This document shows, in pieces, positions 53,001-62,955 of a stretch of 64,000 nucleotides of DNA. The translations under genes were made by a program, and so were the position numbers. The DNA is taken from assembly GCA_022575985.1 (NCBI GenBank), contig JAKSXM010000288.1, forward strand, positions 6,413,501-6,477,500, written 5' to 3'. The notes under the pieces were generated by a model. That model ran no database searches and was not told the origin of the DNA. It worked only from the letters and a program-made list of their open reading frames with translations. The DNA comes from Anagrus nilaparvatae. Taxonomy: Eukaryota > Arthropoda > Insecta > Hymenoptera > Mymaridae. Position 1 is the stretch's first letter. Each line of letters begins with the position of its first letter.

Positions 53001-53960
53001 AAAGAAAACGAGACAAGAAAAAATGAAATTCCATCAAAGCGATCTTTTAATAATAACAAAAACGTAACGTTAAATAATATAAATAATAATAATAATAATG
53101 GGACCAAAGTTAATATAGTAAATCCAGTATATCCAAAATCACCAAAATCGTTAGAGACATTAAATACATCGTCAACAACTAATAACAATAAAAATAGCGA
53201 AGAAATATATGTTGTAACCCCAATACCAATAAATTCATTAGAAAATGATGATTTTGGTAGTAAAGAATCATTTACAAGAAGTAAAAATAAAAAATCACAA
53301 GAAGTAATGTTACCAGATACTTCGTCGATTGAAAGAGCTTATCAAGTATTACCACAAGCAGTTAATAATTTAGCGATATTGTCAAATACACCAGAATCAG
53401 CTGCACCAGCGTTATGGGGTATTATGGAGCACGAAGAATTTGCTACTGTACCGAATTTACCGAGATGGAAATCTGATTCGGATTCATTGCCTGATCCTTC
53501 GTCTACGCCTATTTTATATTCAGGTCATTCGAAGGTAAATTTTATTTTTTTTATGTAAAACTTCAGCTCATAAAACTATTCTCTAAAAAAAAATTTACAA
53601 TGAAAATCAAATATATACGAATTGATCCATGCAAGCCTTGCAAACTTTATCTAAATTAACCCATATAAAATGTGAAATTATATCTAAAATAGAAAATTTT
53701 CCACATATAATTTAATATATGATAATATAATAAAAATCGATCAAAAAAAATACATACAAATTATAAAACATAAATTTTAAAAAATTACATTTCCAAGTAT
53801 TATAAATCAAACATATGTGCATATTATAATAATGTATGACTTTTTAAAATATAAAGAAAAATTAGAAAACTTTTTTTTTTTTCATAATATGATTTATAGA
53901 TTTAAAAAAAATGTATTTATATAAACTGTTTTATTTTTATAGGTATCAAGAGCTAGATGA
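23065..53960 (+). CDS. Large secreted Asn/Pro/His-rich repeat protein, seven exons
   Basis: Coding exons: 23065-23079, 44331-44731, 45027-46725, 49710-50093, 52401-52628, 52995-53534 and 53943-53960. They join without a stop into 1094 codons. All introns are GT-AG and all except the second are phase 0. Residues 1-24 read MGIKFRLLLLFLIIIS then TNIRWSKG, a typical signal peptide. The rest is low-complexity, rich in N, P, H, S, Q and Y. A Cys pair (SCNPCNQ) sits near 182, a tandem 16-residue repeat at about 305-439, an acidic His/Asp stretch follows, and poly-T and poly-N runs come later. The best-ordered part is near the C-terminus (about 1018-1070: ERAYQVLPQAVNNLA and ALWGIMEHEEF). I recognise no named family. 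A role in extracellular matrix, cuticle or saliva is conceivable but is inference. An alternative start at 44304 (MYNKNLIF) reads in frame into exon 2. Exon 4 has a poor pyrimidine tract and exon 5 a GTTAGT donor. Confidence 0.75.
25862..25920 (-). repeat. Weak copy of the TTTCTCGCAAA repeat family
   Basis: On the minus strand it contains TTTCTCGCAAATGAAAT, matching the core shared by the copies at 35935, 40620 and 41570, but lacks the AGATGGCGC word. Probably an old relic. Confidence 0.3.
29965..29978. repeat. Homopolymer C tract (14 bases)
   Basis: Fourteen consecutive C in strongly AT-rich DNA. The flanks (CCCTA before, TTTTAGGGTAGAG after) give a small imperfect inverted symmetry. Confidence 0.8.
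30160..30580 (-). pseudogene. Reverse-transcriptase relic of a jockey/CR1-like element
   Basis: The minus-strand frame from 30573 gives DVSQGSVLGSILFCSYISDI, matching the conserved VPQGSVLGPLLF...YINDL block of non-LTR reverse transcriptases. The expected FADD box is represented only by QAYDIQIF. After one frameshift the relic continues with DLDKTKAIYFG, equivalent to the usual NPxKT...FG motif. Catalytic Asp residues are lost and no other part of the element is recognisable. It lies antisense within the proposed large intron. Confidence 0.7.
32716..33821 (+). mobile_element. Tigger/pogo-like DNA transposon, internally deleted
   Basis: The first 24 bases (CAGTAAACTCGCGATATAAC plus GAAC) are matched perfectly in inverse orientation by the last 24 (33798-33821). 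TA lies directly outside both ends (32714-32715 and 33822-33823), the target duplication of Tc1/mariner/pogo elements. Further copies of the ATATAACGAA motif sit inside each end. The 1106-bp body holds a truncated CENP-B-like transposase. Perfect TIRs but a broken ORF suggest a non-autonomous copy. Confidence 0.92.
33009..33613 (+). pseudogene. Truncated Tigger-like (CENP-B/DDE) transposase
   Basis: ATG at 33009 opens MPKRKCLDLNTKLKILEEVD, a CENP-B-type N-terminal helix-turn-helix start. A shift near 33105 leads to LPKSSLSTIIKDREKI, completing the first DNA-binding helix bundle. A second shift near 33320 leads to DGFKASDGWLQKFFTRFHI, the second (CENPB-type) domain. IFNLDETGVFFQ (about 33505-33540) is the first Asp motif of the DDE nuclease. 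The frame then diverges and stops at 33613, so the rest of the catalytic domain is deleted. Autonomous relatives normally exceed 400 residues. Confidence 0.88.
35100..35215 (+). pseudogene. Possible transposon-protein relic
   Basis: In one frame LEDGLASLSGDTYKSLSLLF is followed by a stop and then DEASDYGARGRPTVEISSL. The GRPT stretch sits in a locally GC-rich patch (GGGGCGCGTGGCAGACCG). The wording resembles linker regions of invertebrate transposon-associated proteins, but I cannot name a family. Chance is possible. Confidence 0.25.
35935..36002 (-). repeat. AGATGGCGC / TTTCTCGCAAA repeat, copy 1
   Basis: Minus strand: TATAGATGGCGCTTTTATTTC, TCGCAAACGAAA, then ATATATAAG. The same order of words occurs in the copies at 40620 and 41570. 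GCGCCATCT lies at 35981-35989 on the plus strand. Confidence 0.55.
38520..38748. repeat. Perfect 29-bp inverted repeat
   Basis: TATTTTTTAAAAATATTAAG plus ATTCGCTAA at 38520-38548 is matched exactly in inverse orientation at 38720-38748. Weaker symmetry continues inward around the AAATT(T)CT(G)G words. Possibly the core of an old foldback element spanning about 38340-38860. Confidence 0.65.
40620..40735 (+). repeat. AGATGGCGC / TTTTCTTGTAAA repeat, copy 2
   Basis: CTAGATGGCGCGTTATTTTC (AGATGGCGC at 40629-40637), AAAAGAAATT, GATATATAAGG, then TTCTTATGCATATTTATGAA. About 100 bases align with the copy at 41570. Confidence 0.6.
41570..41690 (+). repeat. AGATGGCGC / TTTTCTCGCAAA repeat, copy 3
   Basis: GTAGATGGCGCGTTATTTTC (AGATGGCGC at 41577-41585), CGCAAAAGAAAC, AATATATAAG, then TTCTTATGAATATTTATAAA. 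Same orientation as copy 2 and about 950 bases away. Confidence 0.6.
42290..42375 (+). repeat. Dispersed repeat family A, copy 4
   Basis: CTCGGCTTCGCCTCGGAAGG followed by TAATTTACCTGCGATTTGGG, CCATTCTTTACTTTTCTGG and CGTAAATATACTATA. Close to copies 1 and 3. Confidence 0.65.
43130..43580. repeat. GGAATTCCGG-rich diverged repeats
   Basis: Two blocks each begin CACTRAAAAAAAAAATC (43127 and 43427). They contain several variants of a short word: TACCGGAATTCCGGCAGTCG, GGCAACCGGGAATTCC, CTACTGGAATTCCGG, ACCGGATTTCCGATTGCAG. The blocks look like two copies of one element, with further small tandem or inverted duplication inside. GTTGCTGCAACAGGAATTTT near 30845 may be a further fragment. Confidence 0.45.
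45524..45925 (+). repeat. Coding 48-bp tandem repeat (16-residue unit)
   Basis: Inside exon 3 of the secreted-protein gene. The unit consensus is NNYDSQ(H/N)SNNFDQPPL, occurring about seven to eight times with substitutions and small length changes (for example LNNYDSQHANNVHQPPL, LTNYNQHHSNDFNQPPP). The frame is intact throughout, so the array is maintained as protein. Confidence 0.85.
46797..47930. repeat. Near-perfect 1.13-kb palindrome (foldback element)
   Basis: The arm from 46798 (GTGCATTTCTACGAGAAAGT) inward to about 47337 is mirrored by the arm ending at 47929, giving about 540 bp per arm around a short loop centred near 47363. Differences are rare (a few substitutions and single-base length changes in A runs). 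ATTT lies immediately outside both arms and may be a short target duplication. It lies in intron 3 of the secreted-protein gene, so a transcript would form a very long hairpin. No transposase is present. Confidence 0.88.
48091..48488. mobile_element. Foldback MITE with 8-bp target duplication (hAT-like)
   Basis: CGAGGGGCTATCGTCTTGG at 48099 is mirrored at the right end (48480), and the arms (about 180 bp) pair over most of their length. TTATTTTG occurs directly outside both ends (48091-48098 and 48481-48488). An 8-bp direct duplication is the signature of hAT-type insertion. The element is non-coding. It lies 160 bp from the larger palindrome, in the same intron. Confidence 0.85.
51595..51700 (+). 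repeat. Dispersed repeat family B, copy 1
   Basis: TTAGTCATTTTGGTCCAAAA followed by TTTATTGACTATAGCGATGA, GAGAG and AAAATTGTG matches the copy at 61480-61590 over about 100 bases. It lies in intron 4 of the secreted-protein gene. Confidence 0.5.
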
Positions 53961-54074
53961 AGAAAATAATATTATGCCATAAAAAAATAATGAAAAAATA
54001 AGAAGATACGTTCTTAACCGGCTCGTAGAAATTTTTATTTTGCTAAATGTTTTCCTGTAATCGCATTTGGTAAT

Positions 54075-54080
54075 AATAAA
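54075..54080 (+). terminator. Candidate poly(A) signal of the secreted-protein gene
   Basis: AATAAA, 115 bases after the stop codon. Plausible by position, but such hexamers are frequent here. Confidence 0.35.
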
Positions 54081-55118
54081 TATTTCTAGATGAGGTTATG
54101 AATCTTTTTTTATTTACAAAAGGCAATATTGACGAGCTCTCAAAATTGGAATTTAGTCATTATTGCCCACAAGAAATATTATTAAAAATGAAAAAAAATT
54201 ATCTACTGATATATTTCGAGATAATTTTTTTATCTATTTTTCATCAAAATAATAAGTGAAAATATTTTTCACGGATTAAAAAGACAATGATTATTATTAT
54301 AAATTAAATTTTTTTTTAAAGATTTTGATTTAAAAAAATATGTTTTTTAAAGTGCATATATGTAAGAACTAATCGATTAACGTACGCTTTCATGAACTGA
54401 GTGACAAAAAAGTTAAATATCCAGATGTAATTGACATAGATTAAGTTGAAAATATGTTGTTGTTATTTTTTATTAATATATATAAAAACAAAATTATTTT
54501 TAGCATAAAATATATATATTCGTATTATTGTATTAGGAAAAAGAATGAGATTTGAGGGCATTAATGTATAATTTAGATTTTTTTTATTGCTTGAAAGCTT
54601 TATACTGTTAGTGAATTGACTGTTAGGTTGCTTTGTTTAGATTTTGATTTAGCTTTTTAAGAATTTAAGAGACGATGTAGATTTTTTTAAGTGGGGTAAA
54701 GGGGTTAATTGACTCTACTGAACATCCCTTTAATACGCTTTTAAGAATCCAAACTTTAAGAATTTTTTAAAATTCTGAAGCACATTATCTAAAAAAATGG
54801 CTACGCATTTTAGAGCAAAATAAAATTTAATCAGAGCAACCTGATAGTAAGCTTATTGAAATAACTTAATTTTTTTTATAATTCTTCACATTTTGTTTAA
54901 AGGAATAATTCACAAAAAAATTGTTATTTCGTTAAGTAATAGAGTATAATTTTTCTTAATAAAAATGTATAGATTATAATTTTATAAGTATTTTATAATC
55001 TCAACTGGAAATATTTATGTTTAATAAAATAATGCGTTTTTGCTACTCATATAAAAAAATTGTTTAAATCTCGAAATTTATAGCAAAAGAGCTTATGAAG
55101 AAAAAAATGGTAGTTAGA

Positions 55119-55324
55119 AGAGTGTGGTTACCTGCTATGAAAAATCGGTTTTTTCTGACTTTTTGGATTTCTAACTAGGGAATTTTTGAATTTATTAAAT
55201 ACCTGTGGAACATTTTCGAAAATTTTTGGGTTTAACCGAAAATTTTATCTAATCCGACCAGATTTGAAAAATTAACCCAGACTTCCGGGCCGAGTACTCG
55301 AGACTTTGGGTAACTGCACACTCT
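55119..55324. mobile_element. Small MITE-like element
   Basis: AGAGTGTGGTTACC at 55119 pairs with GGTAACTGCACACTCT ending at 55324, apart from two extra bases on the right. The 206-bp interior is non-coding and richer in GC than its flanks on the right side (CTTCCGGGCCGAGTACTCGA). Confidence 0.5.
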
Positions 55325-57240
55325 AATGGTAATATAAAAACAGTAACGAAAAATATCTAACATAAAAAAATTTTTTTTTTCAATTCAAATCAGATGAAAA
55401 CTCTCGATTTTTTTGGACTATATAAATATTAAAAATAAAAAAAAAACTAACCGAAATTTTTCGTTATTTCGATTTTGTAAATTGCCTGCATTTTGCAAAT
55501 AAATTTTTTTCTTAAAAATCAAAATATCCCAAAATATCTAAATTAAAATCCATAATTTTAGAAATTTATTTCGTTACAATGCAAAATAATTATAAATTAA
55601 GTACTAATAAATAAAATTGTGTAATAAATGTAAATAAAATTATAAATAATAATTTTTACAATAAATTAAATTAATAATAAAAAAAAAAAATAAAAACTGT
55701 TTCCATTTCTTTCAAAAAAAAATTTTCACACATACTAAAAATTAGTTTACTACAAACTTTCATTATTTAAAAAGAAAGAGAAACAGACAATAATAAAACA
55801 CAAAAAAAAATGAATAAATATATAATAAATAGTTAATAATACATAAAAAAATTTATATTTTTGTGCATTACACGCGATTGCACGAGAAAGCCAAAGTAAT
55901 GCAAAAAAAAAGTACAAGGAGGTATATAAAGGTGAAAGAGACATGTTTTTTTATATACGTGACCGAGTTATAAAAAGAAAAAAAGAGAATACACGTTTAT
56001 GTTATATGAATAAAATGCATCACATCATCAGAGAGAGAAAAAATAAAGGAATCTTCCTTGTTATTATTGTTGTTGTTGTTTTTTTAAACCGGAATTCATT
56101 TTATAATATGAAATTGGTACTTTATTACATTGACAGTGAAAACTCTTTAAAAGATGTTATAGTTTTTATTTTTTTTTTACTTTTTCTTATCTAGTAATTT
56201 GTTTTTTTATAGGTACACTGTGAGAAAAAATTAAGTGAATTGAGAAATTTTAAAAAATATTTAAAATTCACTAATTTTTTAAAAATTTTATTCAAGTTCG
56301 GGAAACATATTTTCGAGCATATTTTCAATTTTCAAAAAAGCACTTCGTCTATTATTGACCAAATTATTCGAATTTCAATTTACTAATTGTCAATAATTTT
56401 TTCTTAAACCACTTTTGCACATTATCCTCGACAGATGCTTGTGTCCTACAATGACTTAATGATAATTTAAAATAAATTACTTAAAAAAAGTTTGTTACAT
56501 AAAAGTATTGTCTGATAAATAAAAAGAAATGTCAACCTGCTTTAACACTTCATATTGCTCTGAGAAGAATTTCTTGAATTTTTGTCGGAGACAAGAGAAA
56601 AAAACATGGAAAAAAGGTAATCACCCTGAAAAATGTAAGTACCAAAAAATATCTAATCGAAAAATTTTCTAAATTCTCTTTCAGGCCAATAAGACCGATA
56701 ACCATCACAATGCATATAATTTAAAAAAAACGAGTAAAATTTTTTCCATTTAATTATATACCATACATTGTATTTTCTAAATCTACTTATAAGAATATAA
56801 GAATTCTCTTTAATTATAATTAACTTAATTACTATAAATAACTAAGTATAACCTGACAAATAAAACTTCATACATTTGAATTAAAAGCATATAAAAATCC
56901 TTTTAAGTTATTTAACAAAATCAGTGTTAAACTTAATAATTACTTTATACTAGATATTTTATTTTATCTATTCAAAACGTGAATATGATATTAAAAAAAA
57001 ATGGTACTTAAAATAGTGACAATTCGTGATAAGCATAAAAAAAATAATATTTAAATACAAATGATAATAAAATTAATTCTAAATAAATATATCATGTTAA
57101 AATAGGTCTTAAAAAATTTTTTTTTTAGAAGTAAAATAAAAAAAAAACATGATATTAAATTTCTCTTCTATATTATAGTATATTTTTTAGAGATTTCATC
57201 GTCCCTTCGAGCGCATAAGTAATTTTTTAGTAATATTTTT

Positions 57241-57273
57241 TAATAATAATAATAAATAAATAAATAAATAAAA
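57241..57273. repeat. TAA/TAAA microsatellite
   Basis: Four to five TAA units followed by about five TAAA units. Confidence 0.8.
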
Positions 57274-57400
57274 CAATAAAGCTTTTGTGTTCTTTTTTTA
57301 AGTAAATATTATCAATAATAACAGGAAAATATTGTGGGGATATGTGGAGTTTTTCAGGTGATTTTTGATGGAAAATTCGTTTTTTATAATTGGTATTTTA

Positions 57401-57968
57401 GGAATTCCACCACAGCTAGGCCTAGGTTAAATTGAAGGGTAGCAGGAATCGGTGAAAAGTATTCAATTCGAAAAGTACAACGTAAGCATTTTCATCCAAT
57501 TTAGCTTACTTGGGCAAATATTTAATTTTTTGCAGCCATTTTTGCGTTTTTAACCTATTTTGGTGAATTGACTCAAAATTTTCTATTATTAATTGGAGAT
57601 TTCAAGCAGAAATCGATTCTGAGGTTCAATACTTAATTAGACTACGCATGCCCGATAATTTACACTTTTCATCACTGCAAGTTTCAGCTAAAATAAAAAA
57701 AAATGTGCAGATTCGAGTTACTGCACATTTTTTTTTAATTTAAGCTACATGACGTAATTACGAAAAACATAGAAATTTCCTATAAGTACAAAAAGAAAAT
57801 ACTTTAAGCTGCAAATAAGCACTTAACAGTAAATAAAAGAGTATTTTGAATCAAATTATCAAAATAGGCTAAAAACACAAAAATGGCTACTAAAAATCGA
57901 TTTTAAGCTAAAATGTCTTTCTATGACCCTTTAGTTCAATTTAGGCCCAGTTGGACTGTAATTCCTCA
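57401..57968. repeat. Long imperfect inverted repeat with a central hairpin
   Basis: GGAATTCCACCACAGCTAGG at the left end (about 57400) pairs imperfectly with the right end (57927-57968), and GCAGCCATTTTTGCGTTTTT (57535) pairs with the segment near 57850-57895. Near the middle, AAATGTGCAG and CTGCACATTT with their A and T runs form a 16-bp perfect stem over a 10-base loop (about 57698-57739). The element is non-coding and probably an old foldback. Confidence 0.6.
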
Positions 57969-58139
57969 TTTCTTTTCTGTATTGATTAATTTGTTAAAAA
58001 TGAAAAAGGGCCTGCAAATCATGAATGAATAACCATTAATTTACACATGAAAAATTAATTATTTGAATCGGCCTGATGGAAGATTTTTTAATTAAAAAAA
58101 TTTTTTTTTTTTTAGTAATAGTCCATTACGACACATGAC

Positions 58140-58200
58140 AAGAAAAATAAAGAATGGCCTAAATTGCAGTAAAATTACCTTCCAAGGCAAAGCCATTGTT
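58140..58200 (-). repeat. Dispersed repeat family A, copy 5
   Basis: Reads on the minus strand as GGCTTTGCCTTGGAAGGTAA, TTTTACTGCAATTTAGG, then CCATTCTTTATTTTTCTTG: the family core in inverse orientation. Confidence 0.55.
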
Positions 58201-60275
58201 TTACTATAGTAAATCTTTTCAGACAAACTTTATAATCGCATACCCTAATAAAACAAGTTCCATTAAACTTGAAAAACGAATCCAATTTTCACTAAACAGA
58301 GACCACCCCATATACATTAATACCTTTCTCCAAATATCTATATTTCAAGCGATTAATATATATTAATACAAAAAAACATATAATATATCAAATAAAGATG
58401 CATTTTTTGAAAATAAATAAAAAAAAATATTTTAAACATATATAAATCGTGGGAAGATTCAACAAACAGTTTATAATATCGTTTGTGACTATAACATGTA
58501 TATTAAAAGGTTACGTGAGAAAAACGCTCATTTCCTCCCACCTACTCTAAATTTATTAAAAAACAAGCCGACATGCATTGTTTTTTTTTTTTTAGTCTAA
58601 TCAAGACAAATATTTTAAAAGATTTTTTTATTTAACACTCCTGTAAGTGTACATAACAAAATTTATAAGTAATTAAATCTTTTTATATATGAGAGGATTT
58701 TTATTGTTTATTAGGTTGATTTGCAATGTCGACCTTAATGAGACTAGTAGTGGGGCTTTGAAAAATTGTTATATGAGAAAATTAAAGGATCAAGAGAGAG
58801 TATAAACTAACCAAAAAGTATGAGAACAAATTTTTCTTTCTTTCTTTTATTTTTCCTATTTTTAAAGGGAAAACACGGAAGCAAATATTAAGAAAAACTA
58901 CGATTTATCATAATCAATGTGTATGTGTGTGTGTACGTATTGTTTTTTTTTTTTGCTTTAATTAGCAATATGTACGGGTGAATTTTATTTATTTTTTATA
59001 TAGAAAGTATTTTTTTATTCGGAAGAAGAGTCCTAGATTTTTCTATGAATTTTTAGAAATTTTTTCTTATTATTTAACTAATTATTCTTTATACTTTTTT
59101 TGTTTAGTGTGAATTGAAATTTTTTATGCGTTTTTAATTAATTGAGTATTTACTGGGTTAAGAAAAGTATTAATATTTTTAGTTAAATTAGATAAAATTC
59201 AAAGAGACATTATTATTTAATTAATGTAAATTAATGTGTTAAATTTTTTTTCTTCAATATTTAAATAAAACTTTTTCTTATTTTAATTTACAATTTGCAA
59301 TAAATATTTTTTCTATAGAATTCATTCAAATTGTTAATAATGAAACAAGGAAATATAAACAAAAATGCTAATAAAATTTTTGATATAAATAACGTCTTCA
59401 ACTTATTTATGACATTTGTCTTTTAATTTACAATTATAAAATTAAAAGTTTCTAAATTTTTAAGGTGAAAAACGAATCGATAAAAAAAAGTTTTTGAATT
59501 AAGAGAGACTTTCTAGTTAGTATATAAATTGTTTTTGACATCCGTATTCGATTTAGTTGATAATATCGTTATTGTTAAATGGATTGTTACTAAAGTTTTT
59601 AGATAATCAGTTTAGTAATTAATAATTATTTACGGTATTTGCGCATTTAATGTGCATTATTTTTACAGTGTGATAGATAAAAAGGTTCATAAGTTGAATT
59701 ATTAATGCTGCATTAGGTAGATTCATGTCGGTATTAATTAGCATCATTTTTAATAGTAGAAATAAAATCGATTATATATTATGAATTTATTTTCCAAATT
59801 TTGAGACCTCCCACGTCCTTCTACGTTGCGTTTGTGTTAGAACTAACAGGGATTTTTTTTCAGTAGTCACAAGATCGTCACAAGAATAACGAGTTTTTAT
59901 TGCCTTACGATTTTTGCTCGCTCACTATTTTTGAATTCTGGGGTTAGGGAGTACTATAACTGTGAAAATTGTGCCTCTTTTTAGAAGCGTTTTTAAAAAG
60001 TTTAAGCTACATTTGTGGTTAGTTCCCGGACTCCATAATTTGTCATTAGCGATTAAAAAAATGGATTATAACCCAACACCCGTTATGTATTTGTAAATCA
60101 AGATGTTACCTTTATTTGCCCTCCTGCACGCATACAAAAATCAAGTAAACATAACTAAAATTATGTAATTTTATTTTACTATACGAAGCTTGTGTAATGT
60201 TACTTTAAATTTTTAGTAAAATTTACTTTAAAAAAATCGCAACAAATTATCAAAAATCTAAGGCTTTTTAATTTC

Positions 60276-60931
60276 AGGCACGATCACATATTTATTAAAA
60301 TTTAAAAAAAAAGTTCAATTTTAAGCATTTTTTCCTTTATTATTGGATATCTAATGCCCATGTTTTTGCGATTATTCGATAACAACTGAATGAAGTAAAC
60401 ACAATTTAAAAAATTTTGTATCAAATTTTTTATTTATTCACCAAGTTGTTTCTGAAACTTTTTGTAATTATTCGACAAAAAATGAATGAAATTCAGCTAA
60501 ACAGGAGGAGGCTCAACTAAATATAATTTGAAGTATTTTGTAACCATGGCCAAAAAATGCATTTTTTATTTGTTTTACTGATTCAATACTGATATTTTAC
60601 CATTTTTTTTATTTTTTCATTAATTTTCTCTGTAAGGACTCGATGAAATTACTTCCCATTGGAAACTCTGCAACTAGATCTGATTTCAAAAAATATTGCT
60701 CCAGGAGATTTTTGATTCATTGAGTAGTATCTGAGGCCATGGGGATACACCTTTTCGTACATACATTCCTGCATACATCAAGGCAATATAAGTATATAGA
60801 GGCATCGAAATGACCTGGAGACCAAATTTTTCCATGAATTGGAGAATTTAAAGACTTTTCTATTTCTTGACCTGATAAATTTATAAGGCACGATTTCATC
60901 TATATTTTGCATACATAGGGTGATCGTGCCT
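60276..60931. mobile_element. Element with 12-bp terminal inverted repeats
   Basis: AGGCACGATCAC at 60276-60287 is matched exactly in inverse orientation at 60920-60931. Inside, minus strand 60899-60717, is an open frame of 60 codons (MKSCLINLSGQEIEKSLNSP and onward) in a GC-richer patch; I recognise no family. AGGCACGA also occurs near 20703 without a visible partner. No clear target duplication. Confidence 0.45.
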
Positions 60932-61479
60932 AAAAATAGTTTAAAAAACTAAAACCCCAATCTCTTTAGTAAAAGTAAAACTAAAATTTTTTAATTTTTT
61001 GCTTTAAATAACCAACATTTATTAACTTTTGTTTACTGTTGTTGAGGTTAATTTTACTATTCTTTTTATTTGCGTGTAGTTCCCATTAATATTAGTGATA
61101 ATTTGTAATTAGTGATAAAAAAACTTATAATTATAGTATCTAGAAACTCATTATTTTTAGAGATTTTTTTTTTGCATATTTAAGGGTGCTATATTCATTA
61201 TTACTTCCGGGACCAAAATAACGTATAGTATTACCCAAAACTACTTATTTTTTGAAATTAAGAAAACGCTCCCAATAAAGCACCAAAAAACCCATATAAT
61301 ACAGTAATTCTTAATATGGCGGGCAATATTAACCTCAGATCCGCAATATGGAATACTTTTATAACGTATTAAGTTGGTTAAAATAAGCCTTCAACGAACC
61401 TGTAGCTACTGTCCATGTGTACAAAAAATATGTTCAAAATGGCTTAAAAAAATGAGACGAGTAAAAATTTTTGAAAACT

Positions 61480-61590
61480 TTGTCAGCAGTATTAAAATAT
61501 GGTCATTTTGAGCCCAAAATATGCATAAAATTTATTGATTATAACGGCAAGAGAATAAATAATAAGAAATTGTGGATTACAGAGTTTGAA
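61480..61590 (+). repeat. Dispersed repeat family B, copy 2
   Basis: GGTCATTTTGAGCCCAAAAT, TTTATTGATTATAACGGCAA, GAGAA and AAATTGTGG align with the copy at 51595. Both continue into a GTTTGA word about 25 bases later. Confidence 0.5.
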
Positions 61591-61889
61591 ATAAAAAAAA
61601 GGAAAACTACTCACTTGGCACGGATATTGATATTGAATTAGGATTAAAATACCTACTCGGAATATTTTTCATTTTCCTACTTTACACATAATTACTAGTC
61701 CGTCTATATGCACGGATTAAAATATAAAACCTCATTCTTTTTTATCCTCCAAAATAACTACCAACTCGGTACAGGTATTTGCAAAAATCAAAACTTTATA
61801 AAATAAAGTATTTTACTATTTTAATTAATATAATGTAGTCATAGATCTCTATTTCGTAATAAACTTTTTTTTGCTGATAGGTCCAACGA

Positions 61890-62272
61890 GCATATATGTT
61901 TTTTGGGTTGCTGAATTCGTTCTAACCGAAAATTGTCCTGTTTCCCACTATAGGAATTTAGAGGTTATGTTTTGCAGTTATTTTATGATTTTTGTAGGTT
62001 AAATGTGTTTTTTGGGTCACTGAATACGAATATGACACCAGTTTTTACCTAAAATTCTCTAGTTGCCCACTGCAAGCAACTTTAGATCATTATTTTTAAT
62101 TGTTTTGAAATTTTCTATTTTGTGTTCAGCGACTCAAATTACATATTTAACTGACAAAAATCATAAAATACCTGAAAAACATAACCTCTACATTCCTATT
62201 GTGGGTAACTGGACTATTTTTGTTTAAAAAATATTTCATATTCGTATTAAGCAACTCAAAAAAAACATTGCA
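61890..62272. repeat. Foldback-like cluster related to the one at 17231
   Basis: TTTTTTGGGTTGCTGAATTC near 61900 and CCCACTATAGGAATTTAGAG near 61945 are mirrored near 62185-62270 (CTCTACATTCCTATTGTGGG; CGTATTAAGCAACTCAAAAA). A second internal pair uses GGGTCACTGAATACGAAT and CAGCGACTC. The GGGTCRCTGAAT word links it to the 17231 cluster. Confidence 0.5.
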
Positions 62273-62955
62273 GGCTATGGAAAAGCATTATTCAGAAATT
62301 ATTCAGTCATACCATTGTACATCTGTACAAAGAAACTGTGGAATTCCAATTAAAAAAAAGGTAAGCCTTTTTGAAAACGTCCTTGCACAACTGATAAAAG
62401 GCTGATAAATAATGCTCTGGACGCAGAAACCAAAAAAATGGAGTCTGCTCTTAAAAAAGTAGCAGACAAACAGTCGGCAAAGAGAGTTCGATCGCCTTTC
62501 TCCAGATTCGAGGCAGGCTGCTAAAAAAAAGCCTGCTGAGAACAACCAAAAGAGAGTAGGCTTACATCAGAACGGAAAAACAACTGTATCTCTAAAAAAA
62601 AGAAAGTAAAAGAGGCAGCAGCTGCTGCAGCAAATAATATCGCCAGCAATGCAAAGGCAAAGAGCAGCCTAACCTAAAGCCTCAGACATAGGAAGGAAAT
62701 AATGACGAGAAGCCGACAGATCCCAATACTGGAAGCAAAAGGAATGCAAGCAAGGCGGAAAAGAAGAGGCGCAAAAAAGAAAGGTTGGCAGCTGCTAAAT
62801 TACAACCAACAGCACTGCAGGAGATGCAAACTGGCCAAGTTGGTCAAACTGAAAAGTCCGGCCAACAGATAGGACAGCAACAGCAGCAAAGTCAGCAGAA
62901 AAAAATCCCAAAACAATAGGAAGTTAAAAAGGCAAGGGGGAAAAAGAAGACAAAA

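Larger units (their letters stand above)
53961..62259. other. Intergenic AT-rich DNA between the secreted-protein gene and the second retrotransposon
   Basis: No host gene is recognised. Contents: poly(A) signal candidate (54075), MITE-like element (55119-55324), long imperfect inverted repeat (57401-57968), family A copy 5 (58140), TAAA microsatellite (57241-57273), GT run (58919-58936), a 12-bp-TIR element (60276-60931), family B copy 2 (61480) and a foldback cluster (61890-62272). Confidence 0.5.
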
